Below are positions 1 to 7,771 of a DNA stretch of 64,000 nucleotides, piece after piece. Each line of letters opens with the position of its first letter. The first letter of the stretch is position 1. Source of the stretch: JAFGVL01 sp964546015 (lineage in GTDB: Bacteria > Bacteroidota > Bacteroidia > Bacteroidales > Paludibacteraceae); contig CAZJHO010000005.1 in assembly GCA_964546015.1 (NCBI GenBank), positions 132,984 through 196,983 on the forward strand. The letters run 5' to 3'. Position numbers and translations under genes: made by a program. The notes beneath the pieces are model-generated. The model made no database searches. It was not told the DNA's origin and saw only the letters and a list, made by a program, of their open reading frames with translations.

Positions 1-855
1 AAAGAACTTGATATACAGACGCTTAATTATAATGTAATACAAAAGGTGTCCGAAGCGAATCCGAAACGAATAAATGTAATTAATTGCTCGCAGAACGATG
101 TTGCGGTCACACTGGGACAAGTTTCTACTGTTGCAGGAGAAATGGCGAAAACAGCGCTCGAGATGAGCATAAAAGATTTAAAAAGCGGCTTTATTGATGC
201 TTTGTTGGCAATGCCGATAGATAAAAGAACAATTAATTCCGGCTATTTTGGTGGACATAAAGAATTGTTAGAACAAGAATTTGATATGAAATCACAAAGC
301 TTATCTTTATTAGTTGGACATCAAATGAGAATTGTAACAATCTTTGATAAAGAAGATCCGGTGAATCCGCTTCAAAAAGGAATACTTACCGATAAAATAA
401 AAGTTTTTAATAAAGTATTGATCGAAGATTTTGGTGTGCGGAAACCCCGCATCGCAATTATTGGAACAACTGCCGACGGAACGGCAGGTGCAGAAATCAA
501 AGATTTAAATAATGCCGGATTTGTTTGTTTGGAGGTAACAGATGGTAATAATTTTTTCGAAAAACGGGAATATATTAAGTTTGATGGTATTGTGTTGCTT
601 TCTTACGAACAATTAGAATCAATTTATACTGATGAATGGGTGCAATATTTTTCTAATTTACCGATAATTTGCACTACTCCGATCCATGGTGTAGAATATG
701 AAAAAGCAGGACAAAATATAGCATCTGAAGATTCGTTTCGTAATGCCATTTATTTAGCTTGCGATTTATTTAAGGAACGAAGGTTTTACAAAGAAATTAC
801 AGCAAATCCCTTAAAAATAACTGTACAAAGAACGGAAAATCAAAAAGCAGACTGA
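1..855 (+). CDS. PdxA-like protein, 5' end cut by window
   Basis: The reading frame is open from base 1, so the gene starts left of the window; about 284 C-terminal residues are visible. It aligns by eye with 4-hydroxythreonine-4-phosphate dehydrogenase (PdxA, vitamin B6 synthesis): the order of LGQ..AGE, a PIDK motif in place of PINK, GHKELLE (family GHTEYLE) and a C-terminal HG..YEKAGQ..ASEDSFRNAIY block is that of PdxA. However, two of the three metal-binding histidines are missing: the family NPHAG segment reads TADGTAG (about 464-484) and the family YHDQ segment reads SYEQ (600-611). Only the HG of the last site (684-689) remains. The middle of the protein is also shortened. I infer a PdxA paralogue that has lost dehydrogenase activity or changed its job; true PdxA would be elsewhere. 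Confidence 0.7.
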   Translation, partial: KELDIQTLNYNVIQKVSEANPKRINVINCSQNDVAVTLGQVSTVAGEMAKTALEMSIKDLKSGFIDALLAMPIDKRTINSGYFGGHKELLEQEFDMKSQSLSLLVGHQMRIVTIFDKEDPVNPLQKGILTDKIKVFNKVLIEDFGVRKPRIAIIGTTADGTAGAEIKDLNNAGFVCLEVTDGNNFFEKREYIKFDGIVLLSYEQLESIYTDEWVQYFSNLPIICTTPIHGVEYEKAGQNIASEDSFRNAIYLACDLFKERRFYKEITANPLKITVQRTENQKAD

Positions 856-872
856 AAAAGTCTGCTTTTTTT
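843..872 (+). terminator. Rho-independent terminator of the PdxA-like gene
   Basis: AAAAGCAGACT and AGTCTGCTTTT form an 11-bp stem with a 5-nt loop followed by a T run. The left arm contains the end of the coding sequence, and the stop codon sits at the top of the stem. Confidence 0.85.
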
Positions 873-906
873 ATTTACTTGTGATGTCTTTCTACCGTTC
901 ATAATT

Positions 907-1632
907 TCAGATTGTAATTATGATTTTCTCCCAATTTTCATATAAATCCTTCATATTGTCAAAAACAAGATTTGCTCCGGCATTTTCAAGTTCTTTTCGT
1001 TTAAGGATTCCTGTATTTACTGCAATGGTAAAAATACCTGCAGCTACACCTGATTGTATGCCTAAAGGTGCATTTTCTATTACAATTGCTTCATTGGATT
1101 GTACATTTGCCTTTGCCAAAGCCATCAGGTATGGTTCCGGATTTGGTTTACCATATTTTACATCGAAAGCTGTAACCATACGGGTTCTATCGAAAAGAGA
1201 AGGATAAAATTTTTCAATTGTATTTAATAAGGAAGCTTGCCCTGAACCGGTAACAACAGAACAGATAATCCCTTTTTTTGTAATTTTTTCAGCTAATTTA
1301 TCAGTAAAAGCAACAGGGTTTGCCGATGGGTAACTTTCAAACTTTTCCGATTTTATTTTAATCAGTTGTTTTATTTCTTCTTCAGTACTATGCCTGCAAA
1401 GTGAAGCCATAAATGCATTATCAATAGTAGATGCACCGGTTCGTCCTTCATTCAGGTAAGCATCATATTCTGAAAACCGTACTCCGACTGTTTCGAAAGC
1501 ATATTTCCATGCTTTAGCATGACCCGGCATCGAATCGAATAACACACCATCCATATCGAAAAAGACAGCTTTTAGGTTGAAAGATGCGTAATTATGTTTT
1601 TTTAAAAAAGAATTAAGATCTGATAAGTTCAT
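907..1632 (-). CDS. HAD-family phosphatase (beta-phosphoglucomutase-like)
   Basis: A 241-residue haloacid-dehalogenase superfamily enzyme. Motif I is FFDMDGVLFDS (nucleophile Asp26, acid/base Asp28), motif II is the Thr in SVVTGSGQ, motif III is the Lys in YGKPNPEPYL, and motif IV is VIENAPLGIQSG. The helical cap lies between motifs I and II, as in subfamily IA, where beta-phosphoglucomutases and sugar-phosphate phosphatases belong. The substrate cannot be told from sequence. It is cytosolic, has no signal peptide, stands alone, and is convergent with the gene on its left, which has its own terminator. Confidence 0.85.
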   Translation of the reverse strand: MNLSDLNSFLKKHNYASFNLKAVFFDMDGVLFDSMPGHAKAWKYAFETVGVRFSEYDAYLNEGRTGASTIDNAFMASLCRHSTEEEIKQLIKIKSEKFESYPSANPVAFTDKLAEKITKKGIICSVVTGSGQASLLNTIEKFYPSLFDRTRMVTAFDVKYGKPNPEPYLMALAKANVQSNEAIVIENAPLGIQSGVAAGIFTIAVNTGILKRKELENAGANLVFDNMKDLYENWEKIIITI

Positions 1633-1712
1633 TTCTTTTGTATAAAAAATCCACAGCCTTCGGACGAATAACTGTGGTTTTCATGGTAAATGAGTATGTT
1701 TAACTAAAAAGA

Positions 1713-2402
1713 CTATTTCTTCAAATTTGCGTGTTCGATGTATTTTTCAATATCTCGTGCTTCAGAACTTTGCGGATAATTGTTTTTTATTTTCGTATAA
1801 AGTTCAATGGCTTGAGCAAAATCACCTTTAGTTTCACAAATAGCTCCGGCTTTTTTCAAATATACAGGGCTGAACACTTTGTTGTCGTTTTTATAAGCTT
1901 TCTTGAAATAATCCAAAGCTTTGTCCAGATTCCCTAATTCAGCGTACGCATCACCGATTTTTCCGGTTGCTACCACTTCGAAATTAATAGATCCATTAGC
2001 ATTAAATTTAGTCAAATGATCAATGGCTTTTTGATATTCACCTAGTTCGTATTCACAGATTCCTGCATATAAATGTGCAGCATTTGATGATTTGGTTATG
2101 CCGTATTCTTTAATAATTTTATTGAAACCAATATAATTAGCTCCATCTCCGTTTAATGCTACTTTGAACGAGTCAACCTCAAAATATTGTTGCCCTTTCG
2201 ACATTTGATCTTGTGCTTCTATTTCTTTTGGTGCCAAATAGAATTTGTTGAATAACAATATTCCGCAAACAACCAAAACAATTAACAAAACAGCATAAAT
2301 TAATTGTTTTTGATATTTTTCAATAAAGGCTTCTGCTTTTCCTATTGCTATTTGTACATCTTCGCCGATACCATGCTCCAGCGCTTTTTTATTTTTTGAC
2401 AT
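1713..2402 (-). CDS. TPR-repeat protein with one N-terminal membrane helix
   Basis: A 229-residue protein with a cytosolic N-terminus of about 33 residues, one hydrophobic helix (LIYAVLLIVLVVCGILLF, about 34-51) and then tetratricopeptide units (LYAGICEYELGEYQKAIDHL, KIGDAYAELGNLDKALDYF, KKAGAICETKGDFAQAIELY) facing the periplasm. The architecture resembles YfgM-type scaffold proteins at the Sec/BAM interface and is common as 'tetratricopeptide repeat protein' in Bacteroidetes. No enzymatic motif is present, so a role in protein-protein contact is an inference only. About 80 bp separate it from the HAD gene downstream, so the two may share a transcript. Confidence 0.8.
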   Translation of the reverse strand: MSKNKKALEHGIGEDVQIAIGKAEAFIEKYQKQLIYAVLLIVLVVCGILLFNKFYLAPKEIEAQDQMSKGQQYFEVDSFKVALNGDGANYIGFNKIIKEYGITKSSNAAHLYAGICEYELGEYQKAIDHLTKFNANGSINFEVVATGKIGDAYAELGNLDKALDYFKKAYKNDNKVFSPVYLKKAGAICETKGDFAQAIELYTKIKNNYPQSSEARDIEKYIEHANLKK

Positions 2403-2499
2403 AAAATTTAATGAATTAATTTGATTTTGTTACTGAAGGGCAAAAATATATGTTTCTTCGCTATAAATGAAATTTTTATCAAGAATTTCGGTCGATTTT

Positions 2500-3030
2500 T
2501 TAACTCAACTGCATGGCAAACTCCCAAATCACTATTCCGGCTGTAACTGATACATTGAGCGAATGCTTTGTCCCGTATTGCGGAATCTCAATGCAACCAT
2601 CGGATAAATCAATTATTTGTTGCTGTACGCCTTTTACTTCATTGCCCAATACGACAGCATATTTTTTCGTTTTATTTAAATGTAAGTCGGGCAACATAAG
2701 ACTTTTTTCTGCTTGTTCGATCGAATAAATAATATATTCGTCTTTTTTCAAATCGGCAATAGCATCTTTTGTATGTTCAAAATATATCCAATCGACTGTG
2801 TTTTCAGCTCCTAATGCTGTTTTGTGGATTTCGGCATTGGGAGGTATGCCTGTGCTGCCGCATAAATAAATCGATTCAATCAAAAATGCATCCGAAGTAC
2901 GAAAAATTGCTCCTACATTGTGCAGGCTACGAACATTATCAAGTACTACAATTAGTGGGATTTTTTCTGTCTTTTTAAATTCTTCGGCGCTGATGCGGTT
3001 AAGTTCTTCTATTTTTAATTTGCGATGCAT
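2500..3030 (-). CDS. SpoU/TrmH-family RNA 2'-O-methyltransferase
   Basis: A 176-residue SPOUT methyltransferase. The three SpoU motifs are visible: motif 1 DNVRSLHNVGAIFRTSDAF, motif 2 YAVVLGNEVKGV and motif 3 IPQYGTKHSLNVSVTAGI, which build the trefoil knot that binds S-adenosylmethionine. The likely target is a tRNA or rRNA ribose. The frame stays open upstream to 3174, but that part overlaps pyrF; the ATG at 3030 (MHRKLKIEEL) follows the pyrF stop by 5 bp and is the sensible start. It is the last gene of the leftward prfA-pyrF transcript. Confidence 0.88.
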   Translation of the reverse strand: MHRKLKIEELNRISAEEFKKTEKIPLIVVLDNVRSLHNVGAIFRTSDAFLIESIYLCGSTGIPPNAEIHKTALGAENTVDWIYFEHTKDAIADLKKDEYIIYSIEQAEKSLMLPDLHLNKTKKYAVVLGNEVKGVQQQIIDLSDGCIEIPQYGTKHSLNVSVTAGIVIWEFAMQLS

Positions 3031-3035
3031 TTTGA

Positions 3036-3869
3036 TTAAATCAGTCCTTTTTCTTTGAGTAATAATTCCATTTCCGCTTGCACTTTTTGAGCTTCGGTAG
3101 CCGCCGCTTGTGCGAAATTCTCCGAATTGTCCGCATAGATAATCTGGCGCGAAGAATTTACCAACAACCCACAATGATTGTTCATGCCGTATTTCACCAC
3201 TTCGGCTAAACTACCGCCTTGTGCGCCAACTCCGGGAACTAATAAAAAATGTTCGGGGATAATGGTGCGGATGTCTTGTAGCATTTCTGCTTTGGTAGCA
3301 CCTACCACATACATCATATTCTCTTTATTCCCCCATTTTAAAGAGGTTTTGAGGACTTTTTCAAACAAACGTTCTCCTGTTTCGGCATCTTTGATAAATT
3401 GAAAATCGAAGGCTCCTTTGTTGGAAGTCAATGCTAGTAAGATTACCCATTTATTTTCATAACCCAAGAATGGAATAACTGAATCTTCGCCCATATATGG
3501 AGCTACCGTAGCGGCATCAAAATCCATATTGCCGAAAAAAGTACGGGCATACATAGCGGAGGTATTACCAATATCACCCCGTTTGGCATCGGCAATGATA
3601 AACTGGTCGGGATAATTGGTGCGGATATAATCCACGGTGTGCTCCAAAACTTCCCAACCCTCCAAGCCAATGCTTTCGTAAAAAGCCAAATTTGGCTTGT
3701 ATGCTACGCAATAAGATGCTGTAGCGTCGATTATTGCCTTATTAAAGGCAAACATAGCGTCATTCTCCTCGAATAAATGTTCGGGAATTTTTTCAATATC
3801 AGTATCTAACCCTACGCAAAGGAATGATTTTTTGCGTTTTATGTTTGAAAATAGTTCCTGATAGGTCAT
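3036..3869 (-). CDS. pyrF: Orotidine 5'-phosphate decarboxylase
   Basis: A 277-residue protein of the longer type-2 OMP decarboxylase group, which makes UMP in the last step of pyrimidine synthesis. The signature FIIADAKRGDIGNTS carries the catalytic Asp-Lys-Asp network. FLCVGLDTDIEKIP near the N-terminus and GVGAQGGSL plus VNSSRQIIYA near the C-terminus complete the phosphate-binding barrel. prfA followed by pyrF is a common order in Bacteroidales; here the pair is split by the S23 gene. The next gene starts 5 bp after its stop. Confidence 0.95.
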   Translation of the reverse strand: MTYQELFSNIKRKKSFLCVGLDTDIEKIPEHLFEENDAMFAFNKAIIDATASYCVAYKPNLAFYESIGLEGWEVLEHTVDYIRTNYPDQFIIADAKRGDIGNTSAMYARTFFGNMDFDAATVAPYMGEDSVIPFLGYENKWVILLALTSNKGAFDFQFIKDAETGERLFEKVLKTSLKWGNKENMMYVVGATKAEMLQDIRTIIPEHFLLVPGVGAQGGSLAEVVKYGMNNHCGLLVNSSRQIIYADNSENFAQAAATEAQKVQAEMELLLKEKGLI

Positions 3870-3877
3870 GGCTTTAG

Positions 3878-3914
3878 TTATTAGCGACTAGCGACTAGTA
3901 ATTAGCTACTAGTT
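3878..3914. repeat. Left inverted-repeat arm flanking the S23 gene
   Basis: An arm rich in the word GACTAG (TTATTAGCGACTAGCGACT, then GTAATTAGCTACTAGT) lies just after pyrF and contains the stop codon of the S23 gene (3909-3911). Its complement, imperfectly, is the arm at 4303-4338. Confidence 0.7.
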
Positions 3915-4286
3915 TTGTTGCTTTGTTTTTAATGATTTAATTAAACTTGTCAGCATCTTGGTTATTTCAGAAAGAATCGTATCTAACTGCTTGAAATTTT
4001 CTTCATTTAAATAACCCAACCGCAGTGCAATGATAAGAAAAGTTTCTAATTCTACAGCAGATCCCAATGAAATATGCAAAAATTGAACAAATTCACGATT
4101 CCCTTTTCGTCCCGAACCTTCAGCAATATTCGCAGGAATAGAAGTTACACATCGTCTAACTTGGTTTGTTAAAGCAAATAATTCACTTTGAGGGAAAGCT
4201 TTTGTCTTTTCATAAACTTCTACTACAAAATCTATGCTCTTTTGCCAAACAATCAAATCTTTATGCGTTTTTATTACCTTTTCCAT
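3909..4286 (-). CDS. Four-helix-bundle protein, 23S rRNA IVP / S23 family
   Basis: A 125-residue helical protein with the S23 family landmarks: HKDLIVWQKSIDF at the start, LTNQVRRCVTSIPANIAEGSGR in the middle and EFVQFLHISLGSAVELETFL after it. Relatives are encoded in 23S rRNA intervening sequences, or as accessory proteins (Avd) of diversity-generating retroelements. They form small bundles thought to bind nucleic acid; none has a known enzyme activity. The frame is open to a GTG at 4304, but that lies in the inverted repeat, so I use the ATG at 4286. The gene sits alone between prfA and pyrF inside inverted repeats, as if inserted. Confidence 0.85.
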   Translation of the reverse strand: MEKVIKTHKDLIVWQKSIDFVVEVYEKTKAFPQSELFALTNQVRRCVTSIPANIAEGSGRKGNREFVQFLHISLGSAVELETFLIIALRLGYLNEENFKQLDTILSEITKMLTSLIKSLKTKQQN

Positions 4287-4302
4287 AATAAAAATGTATT
4301 TC

Positions 4303-4338
4303 ACTAGTAACTCACAACTAGTAGCTAGTCGCTTATAA
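4303..4338. repeat. Right inverted-repeat arm flanking the S23 gene
   Basis: ACTAGTAACTCACAACTAGT then AGCTAGTCGCTTATAA. Read on the other strand it begins TTATAAGCGACTAGCTACTA, closely matching the left arm at 3878-3914. It overlaps the last codons and the TAA stop (4333-4335) of prfA. Confidence 0.7.
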
Positions 4339-5442
4339 TTCCGATTCCTTCAATCGCTCTGCATTTTCGGCAATAATCAGTTGGTCGATTACACCTTGAA
4401 TATCGCCATCGACAAAAGCTGATAAGTTATAGATTGTCAAATTAATGCGGTGGTCGGTAACACGCCCTTGCGGGTAGTTGTAGGTGCGGATTTTTGCTGA
4501 GCGGTCACCCGTGCTGACCATTGTTTTACGGCGAGCAGCAATATCGTCTATATATTTTTGGTGCTCTTTGTCGTAAATCATGGTGCGAAGTCGAGCTAGT
4601 GCTCGTTCTTTGTTTTTGGGTTGGTCGCGGGTTTCGGTACATTCAATCAAAATTTCTTCCGAAACGCCTGTATTCGGGTTTTTCCAAACATAACGCAAGC
4701 GAACGCCGGACTCTACCTTGTTTACATTTTGTCCACCGGCACCGCCCGAGCGGAAAGTATCCCATTTAATTTCACCTTCTTTGATTTCTACATCAAATTC
4801 GTCGGCTTCGGGAAGCACAGCCACCGTAGCTGCCGAAGTATGTACACGCCCCTGTGTTTCGGTGGCGGGTACTCGTTGGACACGGTGCACGCCCGATTCG
4901 TATTTGAGCGTTCCATACACATTTTCGCCGCTTACGGTGAAAACAATTTCCTTGAATCCACCGGAAGTGCCTTCGGTAAAGCTGCTTAATTCGGTACGCC
5001 AACCTTTTGTTTCACAGTATTTTTGATACATACGATATAAATCACCTGCAAAAATAGCAGCTTCATCACCACCTGTACCACCTCGAATTTCGACAATGGC
5101 ATTTTTCCCGTCTTCGGGGTCGGCGGGGATAAGGAGGAGTTTGATTTCTTCTTCTATTTTCGATAATTGTGGTTGAAGTAAATCAAGCTCAGCTTTTGCC
5201 ATATCACGCATGTCGGCATCGGTTTCGGCGTCCAGAATTTCTTTGGCTTCCTCAATTCCCCGCAACATCGTTTCGTATTTCTTTTTAGCATCGAGGATTT
5301 TTTCCAAATCCCGATACTCCTTATTCAGCTTTACATAGCGCTTTTGGTCGGCAATCACCGAGGGGTCGGTAATGAGCGTCGATATTTCTTCGAACTTATG
5401 CTCAAGTCCTTCCAGTTTTTCTAATAATGCGTTTGATGCCAT
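4333..5442 (-). CDS. prfA: Peptide chain release factor 1
   Basis: A 369-residue release factor that ends translation at UAA and UAG. The GGQ motif that triggers peptide hydrolysis is at about residues 236-238 (RSGGAGGQNVNKVESG). The codon-recognition tripeptide is PAT (HRVQRVPATETQGR), which marks RF1 rather than RF2 (SPF). The frame is open to 5463, but MASNALLEKLEGL at the ATG 5442 is the usual start. A good promoter lies about 180 bp upstream (5622-5653), giving a long leader that holds a hairpin (5475-5505). The end of the gene is overlapped by the repeat arm that flanks the S23 gene. Confidence 0.95.
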   Translation of the reverse strand: MASNALLEKLEGLEHKFEEISTLITDPSVIADQKRYVKLNKEYRDLEKILDAKKKYETMLRGIEEAKEILDAETDADMRDMAKAELDLLQPQLSKIEEEIKLLLIPADPEDGKNAIVEIRGGTGGDEAAIFAGDLYRMYQKYCETKGWRTELSSFTEGTSGGFKEIVFTVSGENVYGTLKYESGVHRVQRVPATETQGRVHTSAATVAVLPEADEFDVEIKEGEIKWDTFRSGGAGGQNVNKVESGVRLRYVWKNPNTGVSEEILIECTETRDQPKNKERALARLRTMIYDKEHQKYIDDIAARRKTMVSTGDRSAKIRTYNYPQGRVTDHRINLTIYNLSAFVDGDIQGVIDQLIIAENAERLKESEL

Positions 5443-5474
5443 ATTTATCTTTCTTATATCCATTTAACACCACA

Positions 5475-5505
5475 ATAGTTGATGCGGACTTTCCGTACCA
5501 ACTAT
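5475..5505. other. Hairpin in the predicted prfA leader
   Basis: ATAGTTG and CAACTAT pair around an inner CGG/CCG pair. It lies about 35 nt upstream of the prfA start codon and inside the leader predicted from the promoter at 5622-5653. A regulatory role is only a possibility. Confidence 0.4.
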
Positions 5506-5621
5506 TATAGATGCGCTTTGACTATTTATCGTAATTCTCAACCTGTTTTTTCGCATTCACCGCCAAACTCAAGAAACTTAATTTCCGGTTTTCAAACTGT
5601 TCGATGCTTAATTATTTCGGG

Positions 5622-5653
5622 CAAAAGTACACAACATGCGGCTAAATACAAAA
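5622..5653 (-). promoter_or_regulatory. Bacteroidetes promoter for prfA
   Basis: Read leftwards, TTTTG (5653-5649) is followed by exactly 19 nt and then TACTTTTG (5629-5622), matching the -33/-7 consensus of the Bacteroidetes primary sigma factor. The start site would be near 5615. Confidence 0.7.
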
Positions 5654-5665
5654 CAAGCCCCGTTA

Positions 5666-5914
5666 TTATTCAATATCCTTGAAAAACTCGGCAAGTGTAA
5701 TTTTGTGAATATCCAGAATGGAGAGTAATGTTTTGAGGGTAATATTCGCGCCTTTCTCCACACGCCAATACTGCACGCGGTTTAGTTCGTTATCCCACGC
5801 AAAAAATTCGTAACTTGAATAACCTGCTACAACTCGAAGTTCTTTTATTTTCTTGGCTATTTTTATAATGCGGGGGTCAAGTTCCTGGCTCGTATCTTTC
5901 TGATTATCTAGCAT
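5666..5914 (-). CDS. Small XRE-type helix-turn-helix regulator
   Basis: An 82-residue protein. Residues from about 17 to 80 (IIKIAKKIKELRVVAGYSSYEFFAW to LLSILDIHKITLAEFFKDI) follow the five-helix lambda-Cro/XRE DNA-binding fold. No further domain is present. It is transcribed away from the DUF1643 gene at 6062, so it could act on the shared 147-bp gap, but no palindromic operator is obvious there. The function is otherwise unknown. Confidence 0.75.
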   Translation of the reverse strand: MLDNQKDTSQELDPRIIKIAKKIKELRVVAGYSSYEFFAWDNELNRVQYWRVEKGANITLKTLLSILDIHKITLAEFFKDIE

Positions 5915-5994
5915 ATTACGGTTGAGTTGTTTTATAACACAAAGTTATAAGAAGCTTCTTTTTTATTAACAGCATATAATTTACTGCATAAATG

Positions 5995-6026
5995 TTGTTT
6001 ATTTTTAAAAAATATATTTATATTTG
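5995..6026 (+). promoter_or_regulatory. Probable promoter for the DUF1643 gene
   Basis: TATATTTG (6019-6026) fits the Bacteroidetes -7 box. The nearest TTG (5995-5997) is 21 nt upstream instead of 19. The start codon is 36 bp beyond the box. Confidence 0.45.
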
Positions 6027-6061
6027 GGGGAATAATTTTTAATCTAAAAATCAATTTAACT

Positions 6062-6583
6062 ATGGAATACAACATTGACATTTACATTGGCGACACTCAA
6101 AATCGTTTTGTGTTAGGCAAACAGGGAAAAACGCCTTTGTTTGTAATAGGATTAAATCCGAGTACGGCAGACGACAAAACGCCTGACCCTACAATGCGCA
6201 AAGTTATGGGCATAGCCGAAAGGCATAAATGCGACAGTTTTGTGATGTTAAACCTCTACCCGCAACGCACTACCAACCCAAACGGTTTACACGAACAACT
6301 TGATGAAATATTATTCAAACAAAATCTGCAAGAAATTATAAAAACATTAAACACGGTTAAAAAACCATTTGTTTTTGTTGCTTGGGGCGACAATATTGGC
6401 ATACGCAAATATCTTTATCGTTGTGCCAAAGAAATTATTACTCAAATCGGCGATAATGCCGTTTGGCTGAAAACTGGCGCATTGACTAAAAACGGGAATC
6501 CGCGCCACCCATTATATGCACGATATGAATGGGGATTGTCTGATTTTGATTTTAAAAATTATGTTGAACATCTAAAATTTTAA
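6062..6583 (+). CDS. DUF1643-family protein
   Basis: A 173-residue cytosolic protein with the DUF1643 hallmark VIGLNPSTADD followed by PDPTMRKVMGIA, and later NLYPQR and FVAWGDNIG, ending in the LTKNGNPRHPLY segment typical of the family. The biochemical function of DUF1643 is not established. The glycine-rich GLNPS strand-loop resembles the first motif of uracil-DNA-glycosylase-like folds (compare GINPG in the protein at 7772), a resemblance I see but cannot test. It starts a run of same-strand genes, and the next start is 4 bp after its stop. Confidence 0.8.
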   Translation: MEYNIDIYIGDTQNRFVLGKQGKTPLFVIGLNPSTADDKTPDPTMRKVMGIAERHKCDSFVMLNLYPQRTTNPNGLHEQLDEILFKQNLQEIIKTLNTVKKPFVFVAWGDNIGIRKYLYRCAKEIITQIGDNAVWLKTGALTKNGNPRHPLYARYEWGLSDFDFKNYVEHLKF

Positions 6584-6587
6584 CACG

Positions 6588-7589
6588 ATGAAAAAACTCA
6601 TATTTACAGCCGTGTTGTTTATTTTATCGCTTAATGTTTTTACGCAAGTGTCATTTATTACTCCTGTCGAAAAAGTGTCTCCACCCGAACCTGTGGTTGA
6701 GCCTTACGACAGTTTGATGAATATCTCCGATTGTAAGGATTATAAAATGCTTATCGGACAAGAATTTTATAATTCTCGCAGTGCCAAATACTTTATATTA
6801 TCAGATTATGTGAAAACAGAGGGTAAGTGGGGAAAAGAATTTAAATTCAAAGAAAAAACAAGTGGAAATATTTTTGAATATCCAGAATATTCTTGGCAAA
6901 GATTTGAATTAGATTTTATTCTGGTGCCCTATTTTGTAAAGCAAAAGCAACTTTGTGAAAATAAATATTTTAGACTTACTTCCGAGTTAAAACCCATATC
7001 GTATTATTATTCAAGAACACAGAGGATTGCAACTGATATAAAGACTGATGAAAAAGTTACAATTTCAATAGAAGATAAAAGTAGGTGGTTCTGTAAAGAA
7101 GTTGCGCTTGACAAAAGAGAGGTTTTTGCTGGTACAAGTGACTATAAGGCTTACCAAATTTGTTATATTTTAACCAATGAGCAAGGCAACACAGTTAAAT
7201 TATTTAACGAATATGCATCACCAATGGACAATATTTCTGGAATGGCACTTATAACAGACTTTCAACGAGAGGATATTTATTTAACTGAGCAGAGAAAGAA
7301 ACAAGCCGAAGCGAAAAAAACACAGCAAATGCGTAATCAGGAAGAATCCCAAAGAAAAGCGTCATACATTAGCAAATACGGACAAACCAATGGCAACCTG
7401 ATATACAACAAAAAAGTAGCATTAGGTTTCACGCCCGAAATGTGTAAAGCCTCTTGGGAAAATCCTTTCAATACAACTAAAACTACAACTGCCGAAGGCA
7501 CTTACGAAATATGGAGTTATGGCGGAATATTTGGTAGTGGTCGGGCATTGCATTTCCTTAATGGTAAATTAGTGAAAATTGTAGAATAA
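6588..7589 (+). CDS. Secreted protein of unknown function
   Basis: A 333-residue protein with a signal peptide (KKLIFTAVLFILSLNVFTQ, cleavage near 20). I do not recognise the bulk of it. Residues around 225-262 are a charged helix rich in Gln, Lys and Glu (REDIYLTEQRKKQAEAKKTQ...), and the last 60 residues (LIYNKKVALGFTPEMCKASW to LHFLNGKLVKIVE) resemble the SmpA/OmlA-type 'GMT.E.V...G.P...Y.NGKL' periplasmic fold seen in many Bacteroidetes proteins of unknown function. It follows the DUF1643 gene by 4 bp and is probably co-transcribed with it. Confidence 0.65.
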   Translation: MKKLIFTAVLFILSLNVFTQVSFITPVEKVSPPEPVVEPYDSLMNISDCKDYKMLIGQEFYNSRSAKYFILSDYVKTEGKWGKEFKFKEKTSGNIFEYPEYSWQRFELDFILVPYFVKQKQLCENKYFRLTSELKPISYYYSRTQRIATDIKTDEKVTISIEDKSRWFCKEVALDKREVFAGTSDYKAYQICYILTNEQGNTVKLFNEYASPMDNISGMALITDFQREDIYLTEQRKKQAEAKKTQQMRNQEESQRKASYISKYGQTNGNLIYNKKVALGFTPEMCKASWENPFNTTKTTTAEGTYEIWSYGGIFGSGRALHFLNGKLVKIVE

Positions 7590-7598
7590 TTTAAAAAC

Positions 7599-7709
7599 AT
7601 GAAAAAAATATCCTTTTATTTCCTTATTACAGTATCTGCCATTTGTTTATGCAGTTGCAGTAAAAACTACAACAAAGTTTTAGACGATTTGAGAGCCGAA
7701 TTAGCATAA
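7599..7709 (+). CDS. Tiny putative lipoprotein, 36 aa
   Basis: ATG at 7599 opens a short frame: MKKISFYFLITVSAICLCSC, then SKNYNKVLDDLRAELA and a stop at 7707. It has a hydrophobic signal segment with a Cys that could be lipidated (LCSC), and 16 more residues. It starts 9 bp after the previous gene, so translation is plausible. It could equally be the 5' stump of a once longer lipoprotein. Confidence 0.4.
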   Translation: MKKISFYFLITVSAICLCSCSKNYNKVLDDLRAELA

Positions 7710-7771
7710 TTTTTCTTGAACATAACTTTTTCTAAATACCACTAAATAAATTACTTATTAAAACTGATATT

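Noticed and set aside
3031..3174. Longer N-terminus for the SpoU methyltransferase
   Set aside because: It would overlap the end of pyrF for 139 bp and adds residues foreign to the family; the ATG at 3030 fits the family start.
4718..5026. Frames of 70-120 codons opposite prfA
   Set aside because: They are antisense shadows of a conserved gene with no signals of their own.
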